Positions 1 through 4,908 of a DNA stretch of 6,774 bases are shown here, one piece after another. Position 1 is the stretch's first letter; each line of letters opens with the position of its first letter. A program made the position numbers and the translations under genes. The notes under the pieces were generated by a model. The model had not been told where the DNA came from and searched no databases. It saw only the letters and a program-made list of their open reading frames with translations. Source of the DNA: Planctomycetota bacterium (lineage in GTDB: Bacteria > Planctomycetota > Phycisphaerae > SM23-33 > FEN-1343); assembly GCA_013203365.1 (NCBI GenBank), contig JABMQG010000287.1:1-6774 (forward strand), written 5' to 3'.

Positions 1-303
1 GAGCCAGGTCGGTCCCTATCTGCCGTGGGCGTAGGAATCTTGAGAGGATTTTTCCCTAGTACGAGAGGATTGGGAAGGACGGACCTCTGGTGTACCAGCT
101 GTCACGCTAGTGGCACGGCTGGGTAGCTAAGTCCGGAAAGGATAACCGCTGAAGGCATCTAAGCGGGAAGCCCACCCCAAGATGAGGATTCCATGCCCTT
201 TATTGGGTGAGAGGCCACTGGTAGACCACCAGTTTGATAGGCCGGATGTGTAAGGCGCGAAATCGTCTCAGCTAACCGGTACTAACGGCCGATTGCTTGA
301 TCA
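1..303 (+). rRNA. rrl: 23S ribosomal RNA, 3' end (partial)
   Basis: This is the 3'-terminal part of the large-subunit rRNA; its 5' part lies outside the window. The universally conserved sarcin-ricin loop (AGTACGAGAGGA) is at 58-69, followed by the domain VI helices. The conserved tail GCTAACCGGTACTAA is at 271-285. By comparison with E. coli and B. subtilis, the mature 3' end falls about 17-20 nt after that tail, near 303. The exact end is an estimate because the pairing 5' strand of helix H1 is not visible. The gene is followed by a 5S gene in the usual 23S-5S order. Whether 16S is linked upstream cannot be seen; in many planctomycetes it is not. Confidence 0.97.
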
Positions 304-422
304 CATTTACCATGGGCCCAGAAGAACCCGTGGTATGCGAGCCAGTGCTCGTGTAGAGTTTAATACCCGCTACAACTATGCATTTTTATTGGCTGCTGTT
401 GGCGACAGCGAGCGGCAGCCTG
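304..422 (+). other. 23S-5S internal transcribed spacer with processing hairpins
   Basis: This spacer is about 119 nt and has no convincing gene. It can form three local hairpins. Arms 308-316/327-335 give 9 bp with one G-U pair. Arms 338-342/347-351 give 5 bp with loop CAGT. A third stem sits just before 5S: 391-396/415-420 (GGCTGC/GCAGCC), with an alternative inner stem 395-399/405-409. Such stems commonly serve as RNase cleavage sites that free 23S and pre-5S. That role is inferred from position. A 60-codon open frame starting at 293 runs through the 23S tail, spacer and 5S and is not a gene. Confidence 0.7.
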
Positions 423-533
423 TGGCGGTGCATATGCGCGGCGGGAAATACCTGATCCCATCCCGAACTCAGTAGTGAAGTCGCCGCGGCCGATGGTACT
501 GCGTAACTGCGGGAGAGTAGGTTAGTGCCGCCT
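423..533 (+). rRNA. rrf: 5S ribosomal RNA (short form)
   Basis: The core CCCATCCCGAACTCAG and the later GCCGATGGTACT and GAGAGTAGG blocks match 5S rRNA. The ends are set by helix I: 424-431 (GGCGGTGC) pairs with 525-532 (GTGCCGCC) over 8 bp including two G-U pairs. That gives about 109-111 nt, shorter than the usual 116-120 nt. Compared with E. coli, the shortening is mainly in helix IV, between the GATGGTA and GAGAGTAG blocks. Planctomycete 5S rRNAs are known to be about this short. It is cotranscribed with 23S and ends at the terminator immediately downstream. Confidence 0.95.
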
Positions 534-537
534 TAAT

Positions 538-573
538 ATGAAAAAGGCCATCCGGAAGGATGGCCTTTTTCAT
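538..573 (+). terminator. Rho-independent terminator of the rRNA operon
   Basis: A perfect inverted repeat has 16-bp arms at 538-553 and 558-573 and a GGAA tetraloop at 554-557. The stem carries five A on the left and five T on the right (566-570). It begins only 5 nt after the 5S gene. The symmetrical A/T flanks mean it could also work in the other direction, but no gene needs that here. Confidence 0.95.
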
Positions 574-603
574 TTGGTGCGGGTCGGGCCGCGTAGTGAT
601 TGT

Positions 604-632
604 TTGACCGGCCTGAGCCAGTTTCTTATAAT
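604..632 (+). promoter_or_regulatory. Sigma70-type promoter of the tatA-family gene
   Basis: The -35 box TTGACC (604-609) and perfect -10 box TATAAT (627-632) are separated by exactly 17 nt. The expected transcription start is near 639, giving a leader of about 72 nt before the ATG at 712. It follows the rrn terminator directly, so the downstream gene has its own promoter and does not depend on rRNA read-through. Seen in sequence; activity is inferred. Confidence 0.85.
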
Positions 633-711
633 CAATAAAGAATGAGCGTTGTAGCGGTTGGTTTCGGACGAGGCTTTTTTGGGGCCGAGTGTGCACTTGG
701 AGACAGTGGCC

Positions 712-999
712 ATGAACATGACTATTTTGGCATGGGGGGGAATTGGTCCGACGGAGCTGATCGTTATCGGGATAGTGGCCGTGCTGATTTTCGGTCGGCG
801 TTTGCCGGAGGTGGGGCGTAATCTGGGCAAATCGCTGCTGGAGTTCAAAGAGGGCCTCAAGACGACCAAGACGGACGTCAGTGACGTCAGCGACGCTGCC
901 CTGGATGTAAGCGACGCCGTTCGGCGTGCCGGGCATCGGCCTGGCGGTGATCGTGGGAAAGAGGCGGGTTTCGAAGACGGCCACGAGTCTGAGGCTTGA
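712..999 (+). CDS. tatA: Twin-arginine translocase subunit, TatA/TatE family
   Basis: Predicted 95-aa inner-membrane protein. TatA-family subunits polymerise with TatC to pass folded proteins with twin-arginine signals across the membrane. The layout is typical. A short N-terminus leads to GPTE at 12-15, then a hydrophobic helix (about 14-28) ending in the conserved Phe-Gly hinge (27-28). An amphipathic helix of the form LPEVGRNLGKSLLEFKEGLK follows (31-50), then an acidic, flexible tail containing DVSD repeats (55-68). The start is ATG at 712 because GGAGA at 699-703 sits 8 nt upstream. A TTG at 658 is in frame, but would add residues with no family match. A second ATG at 718 is less well spaced. 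The gene is monocistronic: it has its own promoter, and tRNA-Val follows. Which paralogue (TatA, TatB or TatE) cannot be decided; the tail is short for TatB. Confidence 0.9.
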   Translation: MNMTILAWGGIGPTELIVIGIVAVLIFGRRLPEVGRNLGKSLLEFKEGLKTTKTDVSDVSDAALDVSDAVRRAGHRPGGDRGKEAGFEDGHESEA

Positions 1000-1024
1000 C
1001 ATGGTCGCCGGATGCGGATAGAAG
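996..1024 (+). promoter_or_regulatory. Promoter of tRNA-Val, overlapping the tatA stop codon
   Basis: A perfect -35 box TTGACA (996-1001) contains the TGA stop of tatA (997-999). It is followed by a 17-nt spacer and TAGAAG (1019-1024, four of six matches to TATAAT). The expected start is near 1031, about 30 nt before the tRNA. The -10 box resembles the TAGAAT proposed for tRNA-Ser in this window. The function is inferred from match and position. Confidence 0.65.
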
Positions 1025-1060
1025 TCACCTTGCCCCGCAAGTGAGGCAGGCCATACGCCC

Positions 1061-1134
1061 GGGCGATTAGCTCAGTTGGTTAGAGCGTACGGATCACACC
1101 CGTAAGGTCACAGGTTCGACCCCTGTATCGCCCA
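1061..1134 (+). tRNA. tRNA-Val, anticodon CAC
   Basis: This is a full cloverleaf. The acceptor stem is 1061-1067 (GGGCGAT) with 1127-1133 (ATCGCCC). The D arm begins GCTCAGTTGG. The anticodon stem TACGG/CCGTA encloses loop ATCACAC, so the anticodon is CAC, reading GTG valine codons. The T arm is ACAGG-TTCGACC-CCTGT. The discriminator base is A1134. CCA is not encoded: the next bases are TTTTTA, so CCA must be added after transcription. The T5 run right after the tRNA may help termination. Confidence 0.96.
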
Positions 1135-1251
1135 TTTTTATCCTCTTTGCCCTACGCGGCCAGGCTGCGGAATGAAAGACAACGCAATGGTTCTTTCATA
1201 ACAACTGGACCAAAGAATCGGGGCATTCCAGCCGCATTCCGGTAGGGGTTC
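1135..1251. other. Convergent intergenic region with a weak inverted repeat
   Basis: This 117-nt gap separates the 3' ends of tRNA-Val (plus strand) and the DUF6786-like gene (minus strand). It holds no gene that I can support. An 8-bp inverted repeat, ATGAAAGA (1172-1179) with TCTTTCAT (1192-1199), has a 12-nt loop. It lies where a bidirectional terminator would be expected, but neither side is followed by a T run. It may be a weak or Rho-assisted terminator. Confidence 0.4.
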
Positions 1252-2391
1252 TTATTTAATTGTGTTGAGGTCCACGTCGAGGAGGTTCTTCGCCACGCCG
1301 CCAAGGGTTGCCTCATCGGCGGTGAGGTGGTGGGTGCGTTGGGTGTGGGTGATGGATTGGCCGGGTTTGAGTTCGGCGGCGGGGCTGGAAGATTCCAGTT
1401 CGTAGAAGGTTCCAGCCAGGCCTGCGGCGGTTTGGACGCCGCCGTCGCAGTAGCTGTTGATTGCGTCGCCGGCAAAGGGTGCGTCTTGGAGCTGCCAGCG
1501 GCTGTTGACGTAGGGCAGTTCGGCTGCGTGGGTCGGGAGTGTGAACCGGACGATAGTCAGGATCTGATTGTCCGGGTCGTAGCTGCCTAACACGTCTTTG
1601 GCCCGAGCGGGTGAGACGCCGATCTTGCTGCGGTATGTGCCGTCGGCCTTGAACAATACGGTGTTGTCTGAGACGGTGCACCGGTGTGGTGGGACCTGGC
1701 CGAAGTAGTCGGTGGTTGCCTTTGGTCCGAGCCTTGCATGGTCGCCGGGGCGGATCGGGACGATGACCCAGGCGGCGGGAGCAGCCTTCATCATCCCAAG
1801 GGTCCAGACGCTCAACAGCCCATCGGCCCGCGTCCAATTCGCGTTGCCGACGTTTGTGAGCGTATTGACGGACTCGAAGGCGACCATTTGCAGGTTTTCC
1901 GGGAGATCAAGGCCGTCGGCCGCCTCGGTGGGGCTTACAATGTTGATTGTTCTTTTTACATCGCAGGAAAACGTCGTGCCGGAATAATTGGTCACGTCGA
2001 ACCGCTTGGTCAGCGTGACGGTGGTCTTGGATTGTCGGCTGACCTCGAACGGTCCGGAGCCGAAGCCGGTCGGCGTTTTGCAGTGATCGAGGTCGAAGGG
2101 TTGGCCGGCCTTGAACCACAGGCCGAACTGGCCGGCCTCGGGTCCGAGCCAGAAGCGGTCCTCGCCGCCGTAGTTATTGAAGGCCGGATCGTTTTCTTGG
2201 CCCGCCTGGATAAACGGCACATTCAGCCAGCCGAAGCTGGCACCGGCGACGCCTGCGAGCGTAGAGGTCATCACTCGGCCCTGATAGGCCGGCGTGACGG
2301 CCACGCGGGCATTGCCGTGGCCGACGAGCTCGACGACGTTGGTGTGTTTCTTGAGAAGGGTCAGATCGTTTGCGTAGTTGTTGTGCGGCAT
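1252..2391 (-). CDS. DUF6786-like protein (galactose-mutarotase-like family)
   Basis: Predicted 379-aa protein with no signal peptide or membrane helix, so probably cytoplasmic. I recognise the overall pattern of the DUF6786 family from memory. SFGW is at 52-55 and the motif NYGGEDRFWLGPEAGQ at 73-88. Near the C-terminus are NSYCDGG (312-318), YELESSSPAAELKPGQS (330-346) and THTQRTHHL (348-356). These proteins are beta-rich and thought to share the galactose mutarotase/aldose-epimerase type fold; no reaction or substrate is established. The start is ATG at 2389-2391, with AAGGA (plus-strand 2400-2404) 8 nt upstream on the coding strand. It lies 38 nt downstream of tRNA-Ser on the same strand with no terminator between, so cotranscription is likely. 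A carbohydrate-related role is an inference from fold only. Long frames on the opposite strand here are shadows. Confidence 0.85.
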   Translation of the reverse strand: MPHNNYANDLTLLKKHTNVVELVGHGNARVAVTPAYQGRVMTSTLAGVAGASFGWLNVPFIQAGQENDPAFNNYGGEDRFWLGPEAGQFGLWFKAGQPFDLDHCKTPTGFGSGPFEVSRQSKTTVTLTKRFDVTNYSGTTFSCDVKRTINIVSPTEAADGLDLPENLQMVAFESVNTLTNVGNANWTRADGLLSVWTLGMMKAAPAAWVIVPIRPGDHARLGPKATTDYFGQVPPHRCTVSDNTVLFKADGTYRSKIGVSPARAKDVLGSYDPDNQILTIVRFTLPTHAAELPYVNSRWQLQDAPFAGDAINSYCDGGVQTAAGLAGTFYELESSSPAAELKPGQSITHTQRTHHLTADEATLGGVAKNLLDVDLNTIK

Positions 2392-2429
2392 ATGATTAGT
2401 CCTTCATGCTGCGTTAGGTCATCGTCCAA

Positions 2430-2517
2430 CGGAGAGGGCGGGATTCGAACCCGCGGTACGGACAAGCCGCACACGGCACTTCCAATGCCGCTCCTTAGGC
2501 CACTCGGACACCTCTCC
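2430..2517 (-). tRNA. tRNA-Ser, anticodon GGA
   Basis: Class II tRNA of 88 nt read on the minus strand. The acceptor stem GGAGAGG/CCTCTCC is perfect (2511-2517 with 2431-2437). The anticodon stem CGGCA/TGCCG encloses loop TTGGAAG, so the anticodon is GGA, reading TCC (and TCT by wobble). The long variable arm (TGCGG...CCGTA) and the G73 discriminator (complement of C2430) are serine identity features. The T arm is GCGGG-TTCGAAT-CCCGC. CCA is not encoded. Confidence 0.96.
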
Positions 2518-2548
2518 AGAACCCGGAGCAATTGAGGCCCGGTTGAGG

Positions 2549-2577
2549 ATTCTACGCATCGGGCTTGCCGGTCGCAA
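2549..2577 (-). promoter_or_regulatory. Promoter of tRNA-Ser (and probably the DUF6786-like gene)
   Basis: Read on the minus strand, TTGCGA (2572-2577) is followed after 17 nt by TAGAAT (2549-2554). The expected start is near 2542, about 25 nt before the tRNA. No separate promoter stands out in the 38 nt between tRNA-Ser and the protein gene, so this one may drive both. Confidence 0.6.
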
Positions 2578-2584
2578 GATAGGC

Positions 2585-2613
2585 TTCTGAATTTCGTCGG
2601 TTCCTGGTATGAT
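2585..2613 (+). promoter_or_regulatory. Extended -10 promoter of the Tad pilus operon
   Basis: The -10 box TATGAT (2608-2613) is preceded by TGG (2605-2607), an extended -10 element. The -35 position 17 nt upstream, TTCTGA (2585-2590), is poor, which fits an extended -10 or activator-dependent promoter. The expected start is near 2620, about 33 nt before the favoured ATG at 2653. It is back to back with the tRNA-Ser promoter; the two -35 regions are only 7 nt apart. Confidence 0.5.
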
Positions 2614-2652
2614 AAGGTTGAGTTTGGGCATCTGGTGGTGGAGCAGTGTAAG

Positions 2653-3771
2653 ATGGCCAGGGTGGACATATTTTCGTACACGGTTGAGCACTTTCTCGAG
2701 CCGATACTGCCGTTTCTTCGGGACGAGAGCGTCTCTGAGGTCATGATCAACCGCTTCGATGAGATATACATCGAGCGGGACGGGGTGCTTGTCCGAACGG
2801 AGGCGAGGTTTGCCGACTCCGATGCGTTTATCGCGGCGGTGAACAACGTGCTTCAATACACCGGCAAGAGGCTGACGGCGGAACAGCCGATGGTCGACTC
2901 CCGGCTTCCCGACGGCTCGCGCGTCCACGTGGTGCTTTTTCCGTTGAGCCGTCGCGGCACCTGCATGAACATACGGAAGTTCGCCAAGCGGCTGCTTGAT
3001 GCCGACGAGTTGACCCGGCTTGGCAGTTGGACGGATCAGGTGAGGCGGTACCTTGAGGTTTGTGTGCTGGCCGAGAAGAACATCCTTGTCGCCGGCGGCA
3101 CGTCCAGCGGCAAGACGAGTTTGTTGAACGTGCTTGGTTCTTTCATTCCGCCGCATCAGCGGATCGTAACGATCGAGGACTCCGGCGAGCTTAGGCTGCC
3201 GCAGGAGCACGTTGTGTCGTTGGAGGCCCGCCGGCCGGACCGATACGGTCGAGGCGAGATTGCCATCGGCGAGCTGTTTCGGTCGAGCCTTCGGCTGCGG
3301 CCTGATCGGATCATCATCGGCGAGGTCCGCGGCGGCGAGGCGTTGGATGTGATACAGGCCATGACCAGCGGGCATGCCGGCAGCATGTCGACTCTTCACG
3401 CCAATACGGTTACGGACGCGTTGAATCGTCTGGAGACCATGGCGATGATGAACAAGGTGGAGCTGCCCCTGTACGCCCTTCGTGCACAGATCACCAGCGC
3501 GATCGACATAGTGGTGCAGTTGGTTCGCTTCAGCGACGGCCGACGCGTAATGACGGCAGCGGCCGAGGTGTTGCCGCTGGACGATCGTGGCCGATACTGT
3601 GTTCATGAGGTATTCACCTGCGGGGCCGTCGTCGGCCAGGGCAAGCGTGTCGGCGATCAGCTCACCTGGACCGGCCGGCTGAGCTGTTTTGCAGAAGAGC
3701 CGGCCGTCAAGGCCCAGGAAGCGGTGATGGGCCCGGCAGCGGAGGTGTTCGCAACGGGTGGGGGCAGGTGA
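2653..3771 (+). CDS. cpaF: CpaF/TadA-type pilus assembly ATPase (VirB11-like)
   Basis: Predicted 372-aa cytoplasmic hexameric ATPase that powers Tad/Flp (type IVb) pilus assembly. The N-terminal domain contains SEVMINRFDEIYIERDG (28-44). The RecA-like core has every motif of the secretion-ATPase family. Walker A is GGTSSGKTS (148-156, Lys154). The Asp box is IVTIEDSGEL (171-180). Walker B is RIIIGEVRGGEA (219-230, Glu224). The His box is STLHANT (246-252). The length suits a CpaF without the long disordered N-terminal extension seen in some homologues. The ATG at 2653 is chosen because GGTGGAG ends 9 nt upstream. A GTG at 2635 is in frame but would leave only about 15 nt of leader. The C-terminal ~70 residues are poorly conserved and not recognisable. 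The stop overlaps the next start by one base (TGATG), implying translational coupling to the pilin. Confidence 0.93.
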   Translation: MARVDIFSYTVEHFLEPILPFLRDESVSEVMINRFDEIYIERDGVLVRTEARFADSDAFIAAVNNVLQYTGKRLTAEQPMVDSRLPDGSRVHVVLFPLSRRGTCMNIRKFAKRLLDADELTRLGSWTDQVRRYLEVCVLAEKNILVAGGTSSGKTSLLNVLGSFIPPHQRIVTIEDSGELRLPQEHVVSLEARRPDRYGRGEIAIGELFRSSLRLRPDRIIIGEVRGGEALDVIQAMTSGHAGSMSTLHANTVTDALNRLETMAMMNKVELPLYALRAQITSAIDIVVQLVRFSDGRRVMTAAAEVLPLDDRGRYCVHEVFTCGAVVGQGKRVGDQLTWTGRLSCFAEEPAVKAQEAVMGPAAEVFATGGGR

Positions 3772-3989
3772 TGGACCTGTTATCGTGCAAGACGGCGGAA
3801 CGCTGGGCGGCCTGGTACGAAAGGGCGCGGCGGTTGTGTGCGGAGGAGCGTGGTCAGACGACCATCGAGTGGGCGTTGATAGTGGCGGTAGTGGCGTTGC
3901 CGATGCTGGTGGTCTTTCGCATTTGCCTGAACTTGTTGGTGGCCAAGTACAGGATGATAACTTTTTTGAACTCGATGCCGTTTCCCTAG
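3771..3989 (+). CDS. flp: Flp/Fap-type pilin 1
   Basis: Predicted 72-aa prepilin of the type IVb Flp class, the likely pilus subunit. A 28-residue basic leader (rich in Arg and Lys) ends in EERG28. The mature protein begins QTTIEWALIVAVVALPML. This is the class III pattern: Gly at -1, Glu at +5, then a ~25-residue hydrophobic helix (34-59). Flp pilins normally have Tyr at +6; here it is Trp34. Pro is at mature position 16. The mature protein is only 44 residues, as short as expected for Flp, ending with SMPFP. The start is ATG at 3771, overlapping the cpaF stop, with a G-rich Shine-Dalgarno-like run at 3758-3765. It should be cleaved by the CpaA-like peptidase encoded 286 nt downstream. Confidence 0.85.
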   Translation: MDLLSCKTAERWAAWYERARRLCAEERGQTTIEWALIVAVVALPMLVVFRICLNLLVAKYRMITFLNSMPFP

Positions 3990-4044
3990 CGGTTAGGCGT
4001 GAGGTAGTGGCCATTCGATTGCATCGCATTATTTCGAGGTGTGT

Positions 4045-4263
4045 ATGAGAAGATCACTGAAGCGAATTGCCGCGACGATCGGGCGATTTCATCGCGACGA
4101 AGGCGGGGCAGAGGGTTTGGAGAAACTGCTCATTCTCGCCGCGATCGTTCTGCCGTTGTTAGGTGTGCTGATCTGGTTTCGCAACGACATAAAGGAATGG
4201 GTCAGCGGGCTATGGCAGCAGCAGAAGGGCGAGTCGCAGGACTGGGATAACACGGGCAATTAG
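4045..4263 (+). CDS. Flp/Fap-type pilin 2 (divergent)
   Basis: A second predicted 72-aa prepilin-like protein. The leader of 21 residues is basic and ends DEGG21. The mature sequence starts AEGLEKLLILAAIVLPLL, giving Gly at -1 and Glu at +5 (Glu26), followed by a hydrophobic helix to about 45 and a polar tail rich in Gln, Glu and Asp. Like pilin 1 it has Leu-Pro at mature positions 15-16. It differs in having Lys at +6 and an extra Glu at +2, and in its hydrophilic C-terminus, so it may be a minor subunit rather than the bulk pilin. The start is ATG at 4045, with GAGGT at 4036-4040. A GTG at 4039 is in frame but lies inside that ribosome binding site. It sits 55 nt after pilin 1 and 11 nt before cpaA. 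Confidence 0.78.
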   Translation: MRRSLKRIAATIGRFHRDEGGAEGLEKLLILAAIVLPLLGVLIWFRNDIKEWVSGLWQQQKGESQDWDNTGN

Positions 4264-4274
4264 CGGCAGTTGTC

Positions 4275-4832
4275 GTGAAGACTAACTACGAGATTTGCTC
4301 GATTGCGTTTCTGGCGGCGACGCTGATCGCGGCGGCCGTGACGGACGTGAGGTCCGGCAAGGTCCTCAACGTGGTCACCTACCCGGCGATCATTGCGGGC
4401 GTGCTTTTGCAGTGGTGGCTTGGCGGGGCGGACGGGCTGGTTCGGTCGCTGTGCGGCTTTGCCGCGGGTTTCGGCCCGCTGGCGATCTGCTGGGCGAGCG
4501 GCGGTGTGGGCGGCGGCGACGTCAAGCTTATGGGCGCAGTCGGGGCGTTGACGGATTGGCGGTTTGCGGTGGCGGCGATGTTCTGCGGGTTCGCCGTTGC
4601 AGCCGGCATGGCCGTTGTCGTGATGATTCGCAAGCGGATCGTCGTCAGGACGCTCAAGCGGATATGGCGGGCGCTGTGGCTGGCCGTGATACCCGGAGTG
4701 AAGGCCGTCAGCCCAAGCGAAGCCGACAGTCCAAAGATTCCATTCGGCGTTGCGTTGTGCGTGGGCAGCGCCGCTGTGCTGGCAGACAGCCTGGCGGGCG
4801 GGGCCCTGTCGGCGGCGATATTAGGCGGTTGA
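4275..4832 (+). CDS. cpaA: Prepilin peptidase, CpaA/TadV type (A24 family)
   Basis: Predicted 185-aa integral membrane aspartic peptidase that removes the leader of Flp pilins and TadE/F pseudopilins at the cytoplasmic face. Both catalytic aspartates are present: Asp24 in TDVRSGKVLN (23-32) and Asp82 in GGGDVKLMGAVGA (79-91), the GxGD signature. Hydrophobic segments lie at about 8-22, 35-50, 55-75, 86-118 and 158-180. The KIPFGVAL near 154-161 matches the usual PFG motif of the last helix. There is no cytoplasmic zinc/methyltransferase domain, as expected for the short CpaA/TadV class, so N-methylation is not predicted. The start is GTG at 4275, with no clear Shine-Dalgarno; it is close enough (11 nt) to the upstream stop for coupled translation. 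No better start was found. Its likely substrates are the two adjacent pilins and perhaps the TadE-like protein downstream. Confidence 0.92.
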   Translation: MKTNYEICSIAFLAATLIAAAVTDVRSGKVLNVVTYPAIIAGVLLQWWLGGADGLVRSLCGFAAGFGPLAICWASGGVGGGDVKLMGAVGALTDWRFAVAAMFCGFAVAAGMAVVVMIRKRIVVRTLKRIWRALWLAVIPGVKAVSPSEADSPKIPFGVALCVGSAAVLADSLAGGALSAAILGG

Positions 4833-4849
4833 GCCGCCGTCCGGGCGGC
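4824..4849 (+). other. Two mutually exclusive GC hairpins at the cpaA stop codon
   Basis: GGCGG (4824-4828) can pair with CCGCC (4834-4838), enclosing the cpaA stop codon. The same segment, GCCGCC (4833-4838), can instead pair with GGCGGC (4844-4849). No T run follows, so this is not a standard terminator. It could slow or trim the message between cpaA and the downstream gene. The role is speculative. Confidence 0.35.
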
Positions 4850-4908
4850 AGATTGTAGGAAGTGCGGCAGAGGGGTGTTGACTGCATTGAATCTTCGAAA
4901 CTGCGACT

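Noticed and set aside
293..475. 60-codon open frame over the end of 23S, the spacer and the start of 5S
   Set aside because: It lies largely inside rRNA genes and their spacer; the sequence is explained by rRNA and the protein resembles nothing known to me.
658..711. Upstream TTG start that would lengthen the Tat protein by 18 residues
   Set aside because: The extension lacks the family pattern and has no ribosome binding site, whereas ATG 712 has GGAGA 8 nt upstream.
1172..1199. 8-bp inverted repeat as a bidirectional terminator between tRNA-Val and the DUF6786-like gene
   Set aside because: Not called as a terminator because the stem is AT-rich, the loop is 12 nt and no T run follows on either strand; mentioned only in the intergenic entry.
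1684..2535. Long plus-strand open frame (283 codons) opposite the DUF6786-like gene
   Set aside because: It is antisense to a gene with family-like motifs and runs into tRNA-Ser. Its composition is that of a GC-rich shadow frame.
2419..4029. 536-codon minus-strand open frame opposite cpaF and pilin 1
   Set aside because: It includes the tRNA-Ser gene and is antisense to cpaF, whose Walker and His-box motifs prove the plus-strand reading. The composition is typical of an antisense shadow.
3758..4048. 96-codon open frame in another frame overlapping pilin 1
   Set aside because: The competing frame has a prepilin signature (Gly/Glu+5/hydrophobic helix) and a start coupled to cpaF; this frame is low-complexity Gly/Val/Asp.
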